Shown here one piece after another: positions 43,417-54,593 of a DNA stretch of 64,000 bases. The stretch is from Flectonema sp. DT1601. Taxonomy: Eukaryota; Euglenozoa; Diplonemea; Diplonemida; Diplonemidae. Both the position numbers and the translations under genes were made by a program. The notes beneath the pieces are model-generated. The model saw only the letters and a list, made by a program, of their open reading frames with translations. It made no database searches and was not told the DNA's origin. Positions within the stretch are counted from its first letter, which is position 1. Each line of letters begins with the position of its first letter. The stretch lies in the NCBI GenBank assembly GCA_964019425.1, contig OZ025788.1, positions 496,001 to 560,000 on the forward strand, read 5' to 3'.

Positions 43417-44210
43417 AATGAGAAAAAAAGTTCAACGAAAAAAAAAAAAAGAAACAAATAAAAATCTCTGTCACAATACAATACCTACGGGGGGGGGAAA
43501 AAATAATAATAATTTGAAAACAAAAAAGGGGAGGAGAATTTCTCAGAAATAGAAAAAATATATAGGGGGAAAACAGGAAAAAATATTGAACCAGTACCAG
43601 TCACTGCGCTCAGAGAGCTCCTGATTAGTGATTAATTGATCTAAGCTACTACTGTGTTTCCCCTCCTTTTTCCCCCCCCCTCCCCGTTTTCCATTTCTTT
43701 TGTTGTTCCTTTCTTTCTCTCTTCTCGTTCCCCAATTTTTTTTAATTTTTTTATTTTTGAGCATTTATTCTCCATCCCATTGGATAAAAGAAGAACCAAG
43801 GTTTGCGCAACAGGGCATTTACCTATGTCTTGGTAGGCAACAATGTGGCCTTGCAGGTGGTTACGGGATCAGGATCGCACGAGTCTTGGTACTTTCTGCA
43901 TAAAGAAAAAGAGAAAAAAGAAGAAATAAAAGAATAAAACCAACCCCACTACCCAACCATTTCCCCTTTAGCTGCACTTAGCTGTGACTGCCGTTTGTAG
44001 AAGCTTGTTGAGGAACTAATTGGTACGGATTGTTTTTTTTTTTCTCTTTTAGGTTACAATAAATACTTCAAGGGATAATTGGTACTAGAGGCTAAGACGA
44101 ATCAAAGATCCCAAGGGTTGCAAGAAGTACCTTACGACTTGTTAAAAGTTCCTTTAAAGAATAATCGTTTATTTTATTAGTTACGTCTTTTTTGACAGCC
44201 AGATCAAAAC
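42460..44210. other. Gap between kinesin and AHI1
   Basis: About 1.75 kb, AT-rich. There are T and A tracts near 42903-42922, 43385-43396 and 43397-43418, a G run (GGGGGGGG) at 43490, and C/T-rich stretches near 43660-43690. The acceptor CGTCTTTTTTGACAG (AG at 44197-44198) lies 12 bases before the AHI1 start. No gene recognised. Confidence 0.5.
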
Positions 44211-47200
44211 ATGTCTGGCGAGGAACCCCCTGAAGCGACTAGGGATACAAAAGAGAAGAAAGAAAAAAAGGAGCGAAAGAAGGAGAAAAAAGAACATAAG
44301 AAGAAAAAAAAACGAGACTCGGAAGCCAACGGGGGATCAGCAAAGAAAGAGAAAAGGAAGAAGAAGAGAGAAGAAGCAGCTGAGCATGTTAGTGAAGGGA
44401 GTTTTGTTGTTTTTGAAGATAGAGATAATGAACAGCCTTCAGTATTACAACAGATTCCAACATCAGATCAAATTGATGAACCTCAACCAACAACAGTTGT
44501 TACAATTCGCTGTATTGAAAACCTTGTTCCGGATCCCTTTGTTGTAAGTCCCGTTGTAAGGTTTTGGTTAGTTGATGGTCTCACTGGTTTAGAAATCTGT
44601 TCTTTATCACCAAATGATCCTCCTCCTGAAGAACCTTCAGCATGCAGAGGTTACTACACTTATCCTTATAATTTAAGAGAGTCAAAGGATTTAACTCCAC
44701 GTTGGGAAACATCAATAGATCTTAAATATAACCTTAGAGAGGTGTTGAGTGTTTACCCAGATGCTATGTTACTCTTCGATATCATTGATTGTTCAAAAAC
44801 ATCAGTTCAGAGACAGCCGTTTCATCGTCGCAACTACGGAGTTACTTATGGAAGGTCATTTCATCCAATTTGTTGGGCGTTTTTAAAGCTTCAAGGTGTC
44901 TCTGGTATTGGTAGAGTCAGTGGTAAGCACAGATTACAATTGTATAGAGCTCCGCAACGGAGATCACTTTTCAGGAAATGCTTGTTAACGTTGTGGCCTA
45001 CAATGGCTTATCCAAATAGTGCTGTTGCTGTTTCGAGTAAGGCTGCTCCGGAATTGAGACCAGACACCCATCCGCTATATTTGACATATTTATTTACACA
45101 GAACAGGTTAGATAAATATCCTTCAAGTCTTAATATCGCTATTTCTGAAGATACGAATATCGATCCGTACTCGAATGCCTTCTCACCTCCAGTATCAGAT
45201 GCCTTAAGAACATTGCTATCAGACTGTAGAAAAGCACTTCAAATATCATCAGGACATGGAAAGCAATCAGCTAGTGATGTTTTACTTCTTGATGATGGAG
45301 ACGAAAGAGATCATCATGCGGAGCTTACTGATGAGCCAATTGAGTTTACTGACTGTTCTCGTCTTCGTAATGAACAGTGTCAAATACCTGTGAACTTACA
45401 AGCGTCTCTTTCGGGAGGAAAGAAAGGATGTCTCGCAATGGCTTTCTCACCAGATGGAAGTTATTTAGCAGTAGCAGCTTGTGAAGACTGCGATCGCGTA
45501 GTAATCCGAGTTCATGATGCGAAGTATTGCGGTACTGAAAATTCTCCATCAGCAAGATTGACATGTCCGGAGGTAGCTCAATTCACAGGTCACACAGACA
45601 CTGTGTACACACTGTTGTGGTCTCCAGATGGTAATTATATTCTAACATGTGCTGCTGATTGTACTGCAAAACTGTGGCCCTTCAGCAGATGTTGCGATTT
45701 CAATTGGGGCAACTACGACACACTCGAAATACTCTCAAAAGCTATTCGTACTAAATCTATGTCAAAGACAGCACAGGCGGAGTATACCTTTATTCATCCT
45801 TGTTATGTTTATACTGCTGTTTATCATCCACTTGGTGAGGTTGTAATAACTGGAGGCTTCGACGACACCATTAGGTGTTGGAGTACGGTAACTGGAAAAC
45901 TAACAAAATCAATCCCAAAAGCTGTTCCGAGATCGTGGATATCACACTTGGCTATGACGAATGACGGCTCTATGCTATTCTCAGCTGATGGAGGTGGTGA
46001 ATTAAAAATGTGGACGGTCTCTGGAATGTCAAGAACTGAAAAGATTCCAAAAATTGACAACTGGGCTGCCTTATCAGATTTTAAAGGAAAAGGAATAACT
46101 CATCTGAGCGCAAACACATCAGCGAAACATTTATACGTCTGGACTCGCGTAGACAGTTGTATCACGTGTATAAACACATCTACCTACAGTAGGAATTCTC
46201 AAGTAAGACAATTTAGAGGACCTCGATTCGATGATTGTTCCATAAAAGGATGTCTATCACCATGTGGTAGTGTTCTAAGTTCTGGTTCAGGTTCTGGAAC
46301 AATCTACTTCTGGGAAACACAAACTGGTGAGTTCTTTGCTGATCACGACTCTGGTGGACTTGATTTCGAGCATTCTGGACCCACATATTGTACTGCTTGG
46401 TCACCTACGGATCATAGAATGGCATTTGCAACTTACGGCTGTACTCATAATTTAATAACCGTTTGGTACCGACAACGACAAGAAGAAAATATTCAAATCG
46501 TATTAGCCCAACGAGAACACAACGTGCCTCCAACTCTAACCACCAGACCTGCTGTGACTCCGATTGTCCGTAAGGATAATATTCTTCTTCCTCCTTCGAA
46601 AATAACTCTTGGTGCTCATACTCATAATTTCGATAATTCGACGAAAGCAAAACTTCTGATTGCTGATGACGAAGACCCTCCAAAGAAAGTTAAAGAAGAC
46701 CCAAACATTGCTCAGATTATAGCAAAATGGACTCAGAAACACACAACACACTCACAAAGATTATTAGTACCAGGTACTTCTATTGAAGTATCTGATGGAA
46801 GTGAAGTACGACATGGTAACGTAACAGGATGGACTAATGAAGGACTTTGTTGTGTTGAGTATTCTGACTTTAGAGGAGGGATTGCAACAGTTAACCCAAT
46901 CCATGTAAAAAGACTTCGAACTGACATTGCTGAAGACACTTGGGCGAATACAATGGGACAATCAACTCTTGGAGGAGGTAGATTCTCTCTCCATCATAAA
47001 GAATCAATCTCATTCACTGAAGCAATAGACTGGGTTGGTGCTAATCCAATTCAAACACCAGGAGCTATTCAACCAGAAGGTATCTTTACTAGAACTCCAC
47101 GTAAATCATCATCTGCTTGGGGCGACTCTCTTCCAAGTGCCGACAGCACGCCTACTAAAAAACAGAAGAAGGAGCTCAAGGTTAAGAAGGAAAAATCGAG

Positions 47201-47324
47201 CAAAAAAGACAAAAAGTCGAAAAGTCAGAAATCTGACAAGAAGGAAAAAAAACCAAAAAAATCGAAAAAAGAATCAAAGGTACAAGTTGAAGAAGATACG
47301 ACAATAGAGGCAACTGATGCCTGA
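44211..47324 (+). CDS. AHI1/jouberin-like WD40 protein (ciliary transition zone)
   Basis: A 1037-residue protein. After a Lys-rich head comes a C2-like region (residues of about 95-255) with the jouberin motifs YYTYPYNLRES, LLFDIIDC and ICWAFLKLQG...KHRLQLY. At least six WD40 repeats follow (about 400-755: FSPDGSYLAVAA, LLWSPDGNYILTCAADCTAKLW, VVITGGFDDTIRCW, MLFSADGGGELKMW, VLSSGSGSGTIYFW). A small beta-rich module near 870-910 (VSDGSEVRHGNVTGWTNEG) stands where AHI1 has its SH3 domain, and a Lys-rich tail closes the protein. AHI1 acts at the transition zone that gates protein entry to cilia and is mutated in Joubert syndrome. Its presence implies a flagellum. The domain order matches; both charged ends look organism-specific. 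Confidence 0.88.
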   Translation: MSGEEPPEATRDTKEKKEKKERKKEKKEHKKKKKRDSEANGGSAKKEKRKKKREEAAEHVSEGSFVVFEDRDNEQPSVLQQIPTSDQIDEPQPTTVVTIRCIENLVPDPFVVSPVVRFWLVDGLTGLEICSLSPNDPPPEEPSACRGYYTYPYNLRESKDLTPRWETSIDLKYNLREVLSVYPDAMLLFDIIDCSKTSVQRQPFHRRNYGVTYGRSFHPICWAFLKLQGVSGIGRVSGKHRLQLYRAPQRRSLFRKCLLTLWPTMAYPNSAVAVSSKAAPELRPDTHPLYLTYLFTQNRLDKYPSSLNIAISEDTNIDPYSNAFSPPVSDALRTLLSDCRKALQISSGHGKQSASDVLLLDDGDERDHHAELTDEPIEFTDCSRLRNEQCQIPVNLQASLSGGKKGCLAMAFSPDGSYLAVAACEDCDRVVIRVHDAKYCGTENSPSARLTCPEVAQFTGHTDTVYTLLWSPDGNYILTCAADCTAKLWPFSRCCDFNWGNYDTLEILSKAIRTKSMSKTAQAEYTFIHPCYVYTAVYHPLGEVVITGGFDDTIRCWSTVTGKLTKSIPKAVPRSWISHLAMTNDGSMLFSADGGGELKMWTVSGMSRTEKIPKIDNWAALSDFKGKGITHLSANTSAKHLYVWTRVDSCITCINTSTYSRNSQVRQFRGPRFDDCSIKGCLSPCGSVLSSGSGSGTIYFWETQTGEFFADHDSGGLDFEHSGPTYCTAWSPTDHRMAFATYGCTHNLITVWYRQRQEENIQIVLAQREHNVPPTLTTRPAVTPIVRKDNILLPPSKITLGAHTHNFDNSTKAKLLIADDEDPPKKVKEDPNIAQIIAKWTQKHTTHSQRLLVPGTSIEVSDGSEVRHGNVTGWTNEGLCCVEYSDFRGGIATVNPIHVKRLRTDIAEDTWANTMGQSTLGGGRFSLHHKESISFTEAIDWVGANPIQTPGAIQPEGIFTRTPRKSSSAWGDSLPSADSTPTKKQKKELKVKKEKSSKKDKKSKSQKSDKKEKKPKKSKKESKVQVEEDTTIEATDA

Positions 47325-47749
47325 CCGCAATAATCAGATCACAGATAACCGTTATCCTGACTCTGATCAAGAGTGCGTTTTTTTAAAATTAGTAGTTTGT
47401 TCTGTGTTATAGCATTGGAAGAAAAAAAAAAGAAAAAAAAAAAAAATAGAATTTAGATTTTGACATACCACAATAGATAAAAAAAAAAAAAAAATTAGTT
47501 ATATTTCTCTTTATACTTTCCTCTTAGTACTTCTGCCCCTTTTCGTTTTGTCAAATACTGCATGCCAGTACCTATTCTTAAGTAGTAACAATAAAATAAA
47601 TAATATCTGTCTTTCTAATTATCCTAATTACAATATCCAGCATCTCATACACATAGCTTAATCTCATGATAAGTCAGAGTAGTAGTTTTAATTATTTAAT
47701 TAATTATACCCTAATAACAGTACATTGTTGATGACAACCAACCACCGAT
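47325..47749. other. Gap upstream of giant repeat protein
   Basis: About 420 bases with A tracts near 47420-47446 and 47479-47494. The likely acceptor ACCCTAATAACAG (AG at 47719-47720) is A-rich, like the cis introns rather than the other leader acceptors. An out-of-frame ATG (47731) lies between it and the real start. Confidence 0.45.
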
Positions 47750-50700
47750 ATGCTACCAGACTTGCAGTATGAACGTCAGCATTACGTGAGAGAAGATGGA
47801 CGTACAGCACCAATGGTAAAGTATGGAAGATCAAAGATGAAGATGAAGAGTGACAATAATACTTTTTGGGAAAGTATTCCCAACAGGTATGGCATGTATC
47901 AACTAGGAGATGCTGTTGGTAGTCAAATTACAAGGAGAGCTTCAACGCTCATGAATACCTGGCAAGTTGAAATAAATGACGGAATATGGTATCGATATGG
48001 TAAACAAGCAGAACAAGAGTTAGATAAGACTTGGTGTAAGAATAGAAAACAATGCAGACTTCAAATAGGAAATAAGAATTCAAGACCAACAACAGTTGAT
48101 ATCCACACGATGACCCACACATCACCTTCAGGTACCAGCAGACGTATTAGAAGATCTCCTCAAACAACGTTATCACTAAATTCTTCAAATTTTGATTTTA
48201 GTTTTAACAAATCTTCTCAGCCAGTTGACACCACACTTCTACGAAGATCACCAGACCCCTCAATACTTACATCACACTGTAGAATACCAGATATTAACTC
48301 TGCTCATACACAAACTGCTAAATTACTTACAAACATGGCAGCACGTCTAGAAGGTGATGCTGAAGACTTAACATGTCGAATAACACGAGCTAGAGTCTTA
48401 AATTGGGAACTAACACGAAGCTCTGCATACACTCGAAATCAGGTATCACAATCTGAGAAGAGTGAGAGAAAGAACATTAGTTACGATGAGCGAGAAGATC
48501 GTCACACTATTTATATGAATTTACTTTCTGGTTTAGAAACATTAGATAAAGACGCTAAGAGGGGAACTAGAATAATAAATCGTCGAAACCGACGAGCCTG
48601 TCGCTTAGCTCACAAAAAACAACTTCACTTCTTATTATCAACGCAACACACGGCTGAGAGAAAGGCAGCAGATATGTGGGACATACCTGGACGGTATGCT
48701 GTTTACTTGGATGAGATTCAAAGCCTTGAAGAACTGCTAAGAAGGAATATAATTCTCAGACTAAATTGCAATAAAAAGTTAATTCAATATGCTATAGTAG
48801 AAGGACGTAAAGCCATCATAAGACAGATTGACCAGAGAGCTGAATCCCTTCGTATCCGCGAAGCGGTTTGGCTTGATGCTCAACTTGCAGAACGTCAAGG
48901 AAGAATTGAAGTTTCAGAAAGCGAAATAAATTTTCGCAAAGAATTCATCTCTTTAATGGAATATGAAAACTCTTTAATAGAAAAGTCACATCAAGAACAC
49001 CTTAAGCGTCTCGAAGAACAAAAGAAGAAGGAAGTTGAGATAATGATTCATGCACGCTTTCGTTTCCAACGCGAAGAACACACTAAACGTGTTGAGATTG
49101 AATATCGAGAAATAACAACAAGAAATGAACTCTCAGAACAACTACACCAATCAAACAACGAAGCCATCCAACTTGTGAATATTAGAATGGAAGCAGAACG
49201 GGATGCAATTGCTGCACAATATTTAATAAAATTAGGAGAGTGTGAAGATGATGAAATCACTCAAAGAGATGCTCAACAACTAAAAGAGCGAAAAGAATGG
49301 GGCGACCTGATGAGAAATGCGACATCATCGTGGGAATACGCTCAAAGACCACTACTATTAAATTTAAATGATACAAGTTTCCCTGAATGGATACTTGGCG
49401 ACAGTTTATTAACATCGTTACCTCTATGTCCAAGTGCATCTGTCACTCGTCGTAAACAAACAGAATTAGGAAAGTCACCATTAACATCGGCATTCTTACA
49501 CGTCACACCAATATGTGTTGGAGATGACAGTTCTGTTCATATTAGTGCTGTTGAATCTGACTTTTTTAGATTGCAATCTAATTGTTCATCTCTGCAGATA
49601 GCAGCTGATACTTATTATAAACCCAATAGCAGTCCACCAATTCCGATGGCAGCGAATGGGAATCCGGAGTCTTCAGGAGAGGAATTCAGATTCGAAACAA
49701 ACTCAAGTTCGATAAGAATTGATTTCCTTCGCATATCTGGAGATATTAAAGCTGAAGACATTGAAACAATGATTCGAAGCCTTTCATTCGCTAGTAGTGA
49801 ATCAGCGCAAGGCTGCGATCACATATCTGTTCGAATCTATCTTCAGGTAACTTGCGGAGTAGGAACTGTTTTCGATTTCGATGTCTCAACCAAAGTAATA
49901 CTATCACCTCCATTAATATGTACTCATCCTTCATGTCGTGTTGGTTGTTATTCATTAGAGAAACCTCGTCAACATATGTCTTTATTACCTCTCTTGACAA
50001 TGCCTGGGGTTACCTTACCAGATCCAAAACAACGGAAGTACTCTGGAGGTTACATCTCAGTGAGATATATCGAAGGTGTAATGTCTGAAGATAACTTTTA
50101 TATAGCTGGTGTTAATAAAATGGGTTGTGGTGTTTTTGAAGGTCAAGACTACACTCTTCGAAACGAAACAGACGATGGGATTTGCGGATCACCAAAACCC
50201 AAACGTAAATTTGAGAGACGAAGAACATTGACAGCATCCGTTCAATTATCAAAACTTGATGAGTTGGGATTTAGAATAGGACTTTCTGAATCAGGAGATT
50301 GGAATGAGGGACGTATAAAACGTTTATTGCAGTCAATTACTTATATCAATCACTCTGTGAAGCCACACAGACCAAAGAGAATAGTTGAGATATCTGCATC
50401 AGAATCCCCTCACAGAGATCCTTCCCGACCCCCTTCAACATCAATAATCTCAGTAGAGATTAATATAATGTTTCCAGAGGATCCAACGTTTTGGTTGGTT
50501 GGTAGTTTAGCAGAGTCTGGTAATAGTTGTCCTGTTAAGATATATCGTGGGTCATCAAGAAACTGTCCACCTAGACACTTATCATTTATCACACCTTGTC
50601 CAATTTTATTGTGTCCTGACATACTTATTCAGAACCAAGATTCTCTACAACAATTTCGAGGAGGTCATCTTTCAGTCATTGCATCTCAGAATGGTTGTAT

Positions 50701-53700
50701 TGGTGATGCTATTCTTGTTCAAGAATTACATGAAGTTGGTTTATATATATCAACAGAAGGACGTCGAAAGGTAATTTGGAAAGGAAATGCAGTGGCTTCG
50801 ATAACATCTTTTGAAGGAACACAACTTCAACCTCCTTCTTTCAGAATTGATTTTAATACTGTGGAGCCATTCGCTGAATTGGATTGCGTTCAAATCCTTC
50901 TTCGAAGACTATCATTTATGAACACTACGAAACCACGACTTGGACAAAGAGTATTCTCTCTTGAAGTATCAGTCAGTAATCCTGGATCACTACATGCTGA
51001 GGCATTACGAACAACACTAGGTCTCAGAGTATTACCTCCATGTGCAGAGATAACTACACCATCAGCATTCTATTGTAGTTATATTGAAGGACAAGGATGG
51101 AAGAGATTATCAGCTTTCGAATCATCGACTTCATTCGACAGATGTGACGATGATTTGATAAACCTCTTCGATACTGGATCTATATTATGTGAAGTTATAT
51201 CTATTAGTAGCGAAGATGAATTTAAATTAATTGAACCAACGTCGGAAGATTATTACCTGACGGAAATGACTGATGCTACAACAGGCAAGAACAAGGTGAT
51301 TATAAAACAAAAAGGACCAGTTCTCAATGAAGAACCTTACATCATTGGTGAGTATGATGTAACAGAACCTGGAGATCCGCTACTAATCAAATTCACTCCT
51401 TTTAATGAGATTATTGCTGCCACTTATGAAGATCAAAGTGAAGAGATGACTCTGAGTAAACCCGCAAGAGTTAAAACTAAACTACTAAAGTCAATACTAA
51501 ATAGCATCTGTTATCGAAATGAATCTGACAACCCTTCAGCACTTCAAAAGATTATTAGAATTACGGTCGAGGATTGGCTTGGAGCAAAAAGCCAATGTGT
51601 TATAGACTTAACAATAACACCAGTCAACAACCCGACTGACATCATTCTGGCTCACCCAAAGATATCATTTCGACAGGGCACGACAAGTACTCGTGATGGG
51701 ATACTTTTATTACCAGGCTCTGATTTAGTTGATGTTGACACTGATAAAGTATTCCCTGATGCATTCTTATCTATAGAATTAGTATCTGGTGATACTGGTC
51801 AAGATATACTATTTCTCCCAGAGGTCAATATCGAACCTGATCGAAGTTCTGGAAGCTTTTCGGGATCAGAATCCATAAACAACAATGCTCTTCCATCCAC
51901 ATCAACATTAGATTCTGAATTGATGAGTGAATTTCTCAAAACAGGTCCTGTCGTAGTATGCAACAAAAATCTTTATATCGGCAATGAAATAGTTGGCGTT
52001 GTACAGTATAAAGATAGAGCTGTAGGAAGAGGGCCTACATTACATGTTACATTCACAACGTCTTTTCCGTTGTGTAAATGTGCTGAAGTTTTAAGAAGTA
52101 TTTTTTATAATAATACATCTCATCCGATAAAACCTGGACAGAGAACGTACACTATTAAATTTAATGCTGGTGATGGTGTGAGTGATTCGCGTGCGAGATG
52201 TGAAGTAGAAGTACTTCCACCGATTATTTGGGCTCCGACATTTACAAAGACAGCGCAATACACGGAAGGAGCACCTCCTTGTTGTATTAATCAAAAAGTG
52301 ATATCTGGACTTCCTCTTGGACTTCCTTTGGCAGGAGCATCTATGAGAGCAGATATAACACAAGGATTCGTTGAAAGAGAAGACGTAATCGATTTTAGCA
52401 ATCCACAACTATTTAAAATTGAGAAAGGTACGATCTATGGAACAGCTCTTGGCAGTCGTGGTTCAGTCTTCGGTAAACTCATTACAGAACACGACAATTC
52501 TGGGATTGAGTTACAATTTCCTCCCGATTCTCAAGTGACTGCAAAACATTTAAATGCTCTTTATCGAGCTTTTAAGTATCATAATACAAGTTCAAATCCC
52601 AGTACCGAACTTCGAAAAGTTCAATTCCTGTTGGACATTGAGGGTTTGCAAGCTACTAAAAAACATTCTTTAAAACAAGGAACGTATCCAATTCACGGTT
52701 TTGGAACTGGAATTGTTGAAGTTGGAATTGAAGTTGTTCCTGTTGACGATCAAACAGAAGTAATTCCAAAGAAACTTGCCGTGTGTCATGTCCTTAACCA
52801 AGGTGATACTCTTTTGTTTGAAGACTGTGAAGTCGACGACGCTGACACACCGATATTTTTAGCTCCATATTCGTATGTTGAAGTATTCCTTCGAACTGTT
52901 AACGGAAGTGAGAGAATGACTCTCTCTGAACACAGACTTTCAGTAAACAGAAATTCAGGAATTCACATCTCAGGCAATCAAGTAATTCACGACTCTGTTA
53001 CTATCGGTAAGCTGTCACTGACTCAGGAGTCGAGGGGAATAAAATTTCGAGTTGATCTTCTCGACTGTCCACTAGACGTTCTTCGGAAATTAATCCAAGG
53101 ACTGACATACAAATGTTCAAAGAGTAACGTCACTGCACAAAAACATCTTCGATACAGTGTTACGATTACAGTTCGTGGAGGGAATCGAGTTGCTCCTACT
53201 AAAGTTGTTGTTCATGTTACAGTTATTCAAAAAACTCTTGAAATCGCACCCGGATTCAAGTCATCGGGATCAGAGTACTTACTAGCTTCAGTATATCCAA
53301 ACAAAGCATTTAATATTACCGGAGGTGTTAGTTTTATGTGGTCTGGTAAGACTGCTGGCTTTGAAATCAGATGTCGATTTAACAGCACAGAACGAATCCA
53401 AGGAGAAGGGTATCAACCAAGACTTACTGAATCAACTCTATCCCTAAGAAATAGAAGACATACAACACCTGCGATATCGGCCACAGACCTACTCTCAAAT
53501 GCCAGACGTGGTCTGGAGTACATTATGAGTGATGTTGATATCCCAAAGACGTCTATTGATCATTTATCACTGAGGCTTGCTGCTCCTTTTAAAATTAGAG
53601 AAAACCAACTTTGGTATGGTCGAGAAAAGGTTGCGACTGTTTCTAATTTCAATGACGGTCCTGACAAGTACGGAATAGTCGTGTCTATGGGAAGACATGA

Positions 53701-54025
53701 AAAAACTACTTCACAGGCATTGAATACAATACTTCGTGGTTTTTGGTATGAATGCCACATGAAGACACCTGAAACTCGTAAGGTGGCAATTCAATTTTCA
53801 ATCAGCACAAACGTTGAATCCGAAATCAGTAAATCAAATACTTGCAAGATGAATGACATTATCGTTGTTAAAGTTAGCAAACCACAAGATCTAGACAGCG
53901 ATAATAATATTAACTCTCGTTGTCAACATCCTGTTTTTTTTACTACTGCTCAACCAACAAAGACGACTCCAAATGTTCAACGGCTTACCAAGAGTCTGGG
54001 AAATATAGAACTGAAATTAAAATAG
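47750..54025 (+). CDS. Giant protein with eight cadherin-like repeats of about 190 residues
   Basis: 2091 residues in a single exon. The first 600 residues are charged and partly coiled coil, with no signal peptide. From about residue 600 the protein is beta-rich and repetitive. Each unit has a helix-turn such as LRRLSFMNTTKPRLGQRVFS, SICYRNESDNPSALQKI or SIFYNNTSHPIKPGQRTYTI, then a strand and a linker like LTITPVNNP, VEVLPP or IEVVPVDD, then often YxEG. I place the units near residues 673, 862, 1053, 1253, 1450, 1607, 1784 and 1997. This resembles the Y.N.S..P..G.R / V.PVND..YTEG pattern of cadherin-like surface repeats, yet no signal peptide or membrane span is visible. Function unknown; a structural or adhesive scaffold is inferred. 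Confidence 0.85.
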   Translation: MLPDLQYERQHYVREDGRTAPMVKYGRSKMKMKSDNNTFWESIPNRYGMYQLGDAVGSQITRRASTLMNTWQVEINDGIWYRYGKQAEQELDKTWCKNRKQCRLQIGNKNSRPTTVDIHTMTHTSPSGTSRRIRRSPQTTLSLNSSNFDFSFNKSSQPVDTTLLRRSPDPSILTSHCRIPDINSAHTQTAKLLTNMAARLEGDAEDLTCRITRARVLNWELTRSSAYTRNQVSQSEKSERKNISYDEREDRHTIYMNLLSGLETLDKDAKRGTRIINRRNRRACRLAHKKQLHFLLSTQHTAERKAADMWDIPGRYAVYLDEIQSLEELLRRNIILRLNCNKKLIQYAIVEGRKAIIRQIDQRAESLRIREAVWLDAQLAERQGRIEVSESEINFRKEFISLMEYENSLIEKSHQEHLKRLEEQKKKEVEIMIHARFRFQREEHTKRVEIEYREITTRNELSEQLHQSNNEAIQLVNIRMEAERDAIAAQYLIKLGECEDDEITQRDAQQLKERKEWGDLMRNATSSWEYAQRPLLLNLNDTSFPEWILGDSLLTSLPLCPSASVTRRKQTELGKSPLTSAFLHVTPICVGDDSSVHISAVESDFFRLQSNCSSLQIAADTYYKPNSSPPIPMAANGNPESSGEEFRFETNSSSIRIDFLRISGDIKAEDIETMIRSLSFASSESAQGCDHISVRIYLQVTCGVGTVFDFDVSTKVILSPPLICTHPSCRVGCYSLEKPRQHMSLLPLLTMPGVTLPDPKQRKYSGGYISVRYIEGVMSEDNFYIAGVNKMGCGVFEGQDYTLRNETDDGICGSPKPKRKFERRRTLTASVQLSKLDELGFRIGLSESGDWNEGRIKRLLQSITYINHSVKPHRPKRIVEISASESPHRDPSRPPSTSIISVEINIMFPEDPTFWLVGSLAESGNSCPVKIYRGSSRNCPPRHLSFITPCPILLCPDILIQNQDSLQQFRGGHLSVIASQNGCIGDAILVQELHEVGLYISTEGRRKVIWKGNAVASITSFEGTQLQPPSFRIDFNTVEPFAELDCVQILLRRLSFMNTTKPRLGQRVFSLEVSVSNPGSLHAEALRTTLGLRVLPPCAEITTPSAFYCSYIEGQGWKRLSAFESSTSFDRCDDDLINLFDTGSILCEVISISSEDEFKLIEPTSEDYYLTEMTDATTGKNKVIIKQKGPVLNEEPYIIGEYDVTEPGDPLLIKFTPFNEIIAATYEDQSEEMTLSKPARVKTKLLKSILNSICYRNESDNPSALQKIIRITVEDWLGAKSQCVIDLTITPVNNPTDIILAHPKISFRQGTTSTRDGILLLPGSDLVDVDTDKVFPDAFLSIELVSGDTGQDILFLPEVNIEPDRSSGSFSGSESINNNALPSTSTLDSELMSEFLKTGPVVVCNKNLYIGNEIVGVVQYKDRAVGRGPTLHVTFTTSFPLCKCAEVLRSIFYNNTSHPIKPGQRTYTIKFNAGDGVSDSRARCEVEVLPPIIWAPTFTKTAQYTEGAPPCCINQKVISGLPLGLPLAGASMRADITQGFVEREDVIDFSNPQLFKIEKGTIYGTALGSRGSVFGKLITEHDNSGIELQFPPDSQVTAKHLNALYRAFKYHNTSSNPSTELRKVQFLLDIEGLQATKKHSLKQGTYPIHGFGTGIVEVGIEVVPVDDQTEVIPKKLAVCHVLNQGDTLLFEDCEVDDADTPIFLAPYSYVEVFLRTVNGSERMTLSEHRLSVNRNSGIHISGNQVIHDSVTIGKLSLTQESRGIKFRVDLLDCPLDVLRKLIQGLTYKCSKSNVTAQKHLRYSVTITVRGGNRVAPTKVVVHVTVIQKTLEIAPGFKSSGSEYLLASVYPNKAFNITGGVSFMWSGKTAGFEIRCRFNSTERIQGEGYQPRLTESTLSLRNRRHTTPAISATDLLSNARRGLEYIMSDVDIPKTSIDHLSLRLAAPFKIRENQLWYGREKVATVSNFNDGPDKYGIVVSMGRHEKTTSQALNTILRGFWYECHMKTPETRKVAIQFSISTNVESEISKSNTCKMNDIIVVKVSKPQDLDSDNNINSRCQHPVFFTTAQPTKTTPNVQRLTKSLGNIELKLK

Positions 54026-54593
54026 ATAATCGGGTGTCTGTTTGTTGGACGTTATACTACTACACCAAACACTTCCCCTTATTTATTCGAACTCTTTTAT
54101 TTAATCGTACCCATCGTGTAGTTTGGTAATTTCTTAAACTTAACCGCTGAACTACTTTTGCGGTTGTGTCTTGCTTTCCAGTCAGGCAACAAATATTTGT
54201 TTACCGTTTGTTTTTTTTATTTTACTTTTTCACATTTACCCGAACCGTAAAAGGCACTGTCGAAAGCGCAGTTACTTGAACTGTTTTTCCGTTAGAAAGC
54301 TTTTCTGTCTGGAGTTTCTGTTTGTTGTTTTATAATAAATTTATCATCTTCTTACATATACCAGGTTAGGGATGAACGGTGGGATCGCAACCCATTTCGG
54401 GAAGAAAGGTAGTAGAACCTCTAACAGGAACCACCTCTTCGCAAACACCTTCTATATAATAATTAATTGTTGTGTTTTTTTTTTTTTTGTTTGTTTGTTT
54501 GTTTGTTAGGTATAATTATTTTTTCACTCAGTCCGATCAAAAAAAAAAAAAAGAAATATAAAAAAAATCGAATAAAATAAAATCATAATAAAA
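54026..54593. other. Gap upstream of P5A ATPase
   Basis: About 570 bases, with a T run followed by GTTT repeats (54479-54507) and a T-rich acceptor TTTTTTCACTCAG (AG at 54530-54531), 62 bases before the ATG with an A-rich leader. No gene seen. Confidence 0.5.

Noticed and set aside
44100-44150. Minus-strand AACAAGTCGTAAGGTACTTC resembling a mitochondrial SSU 3' end
   Set aside because: The match is about a dozen bases and lacks the following conserved helix; not enough to call rRNA.
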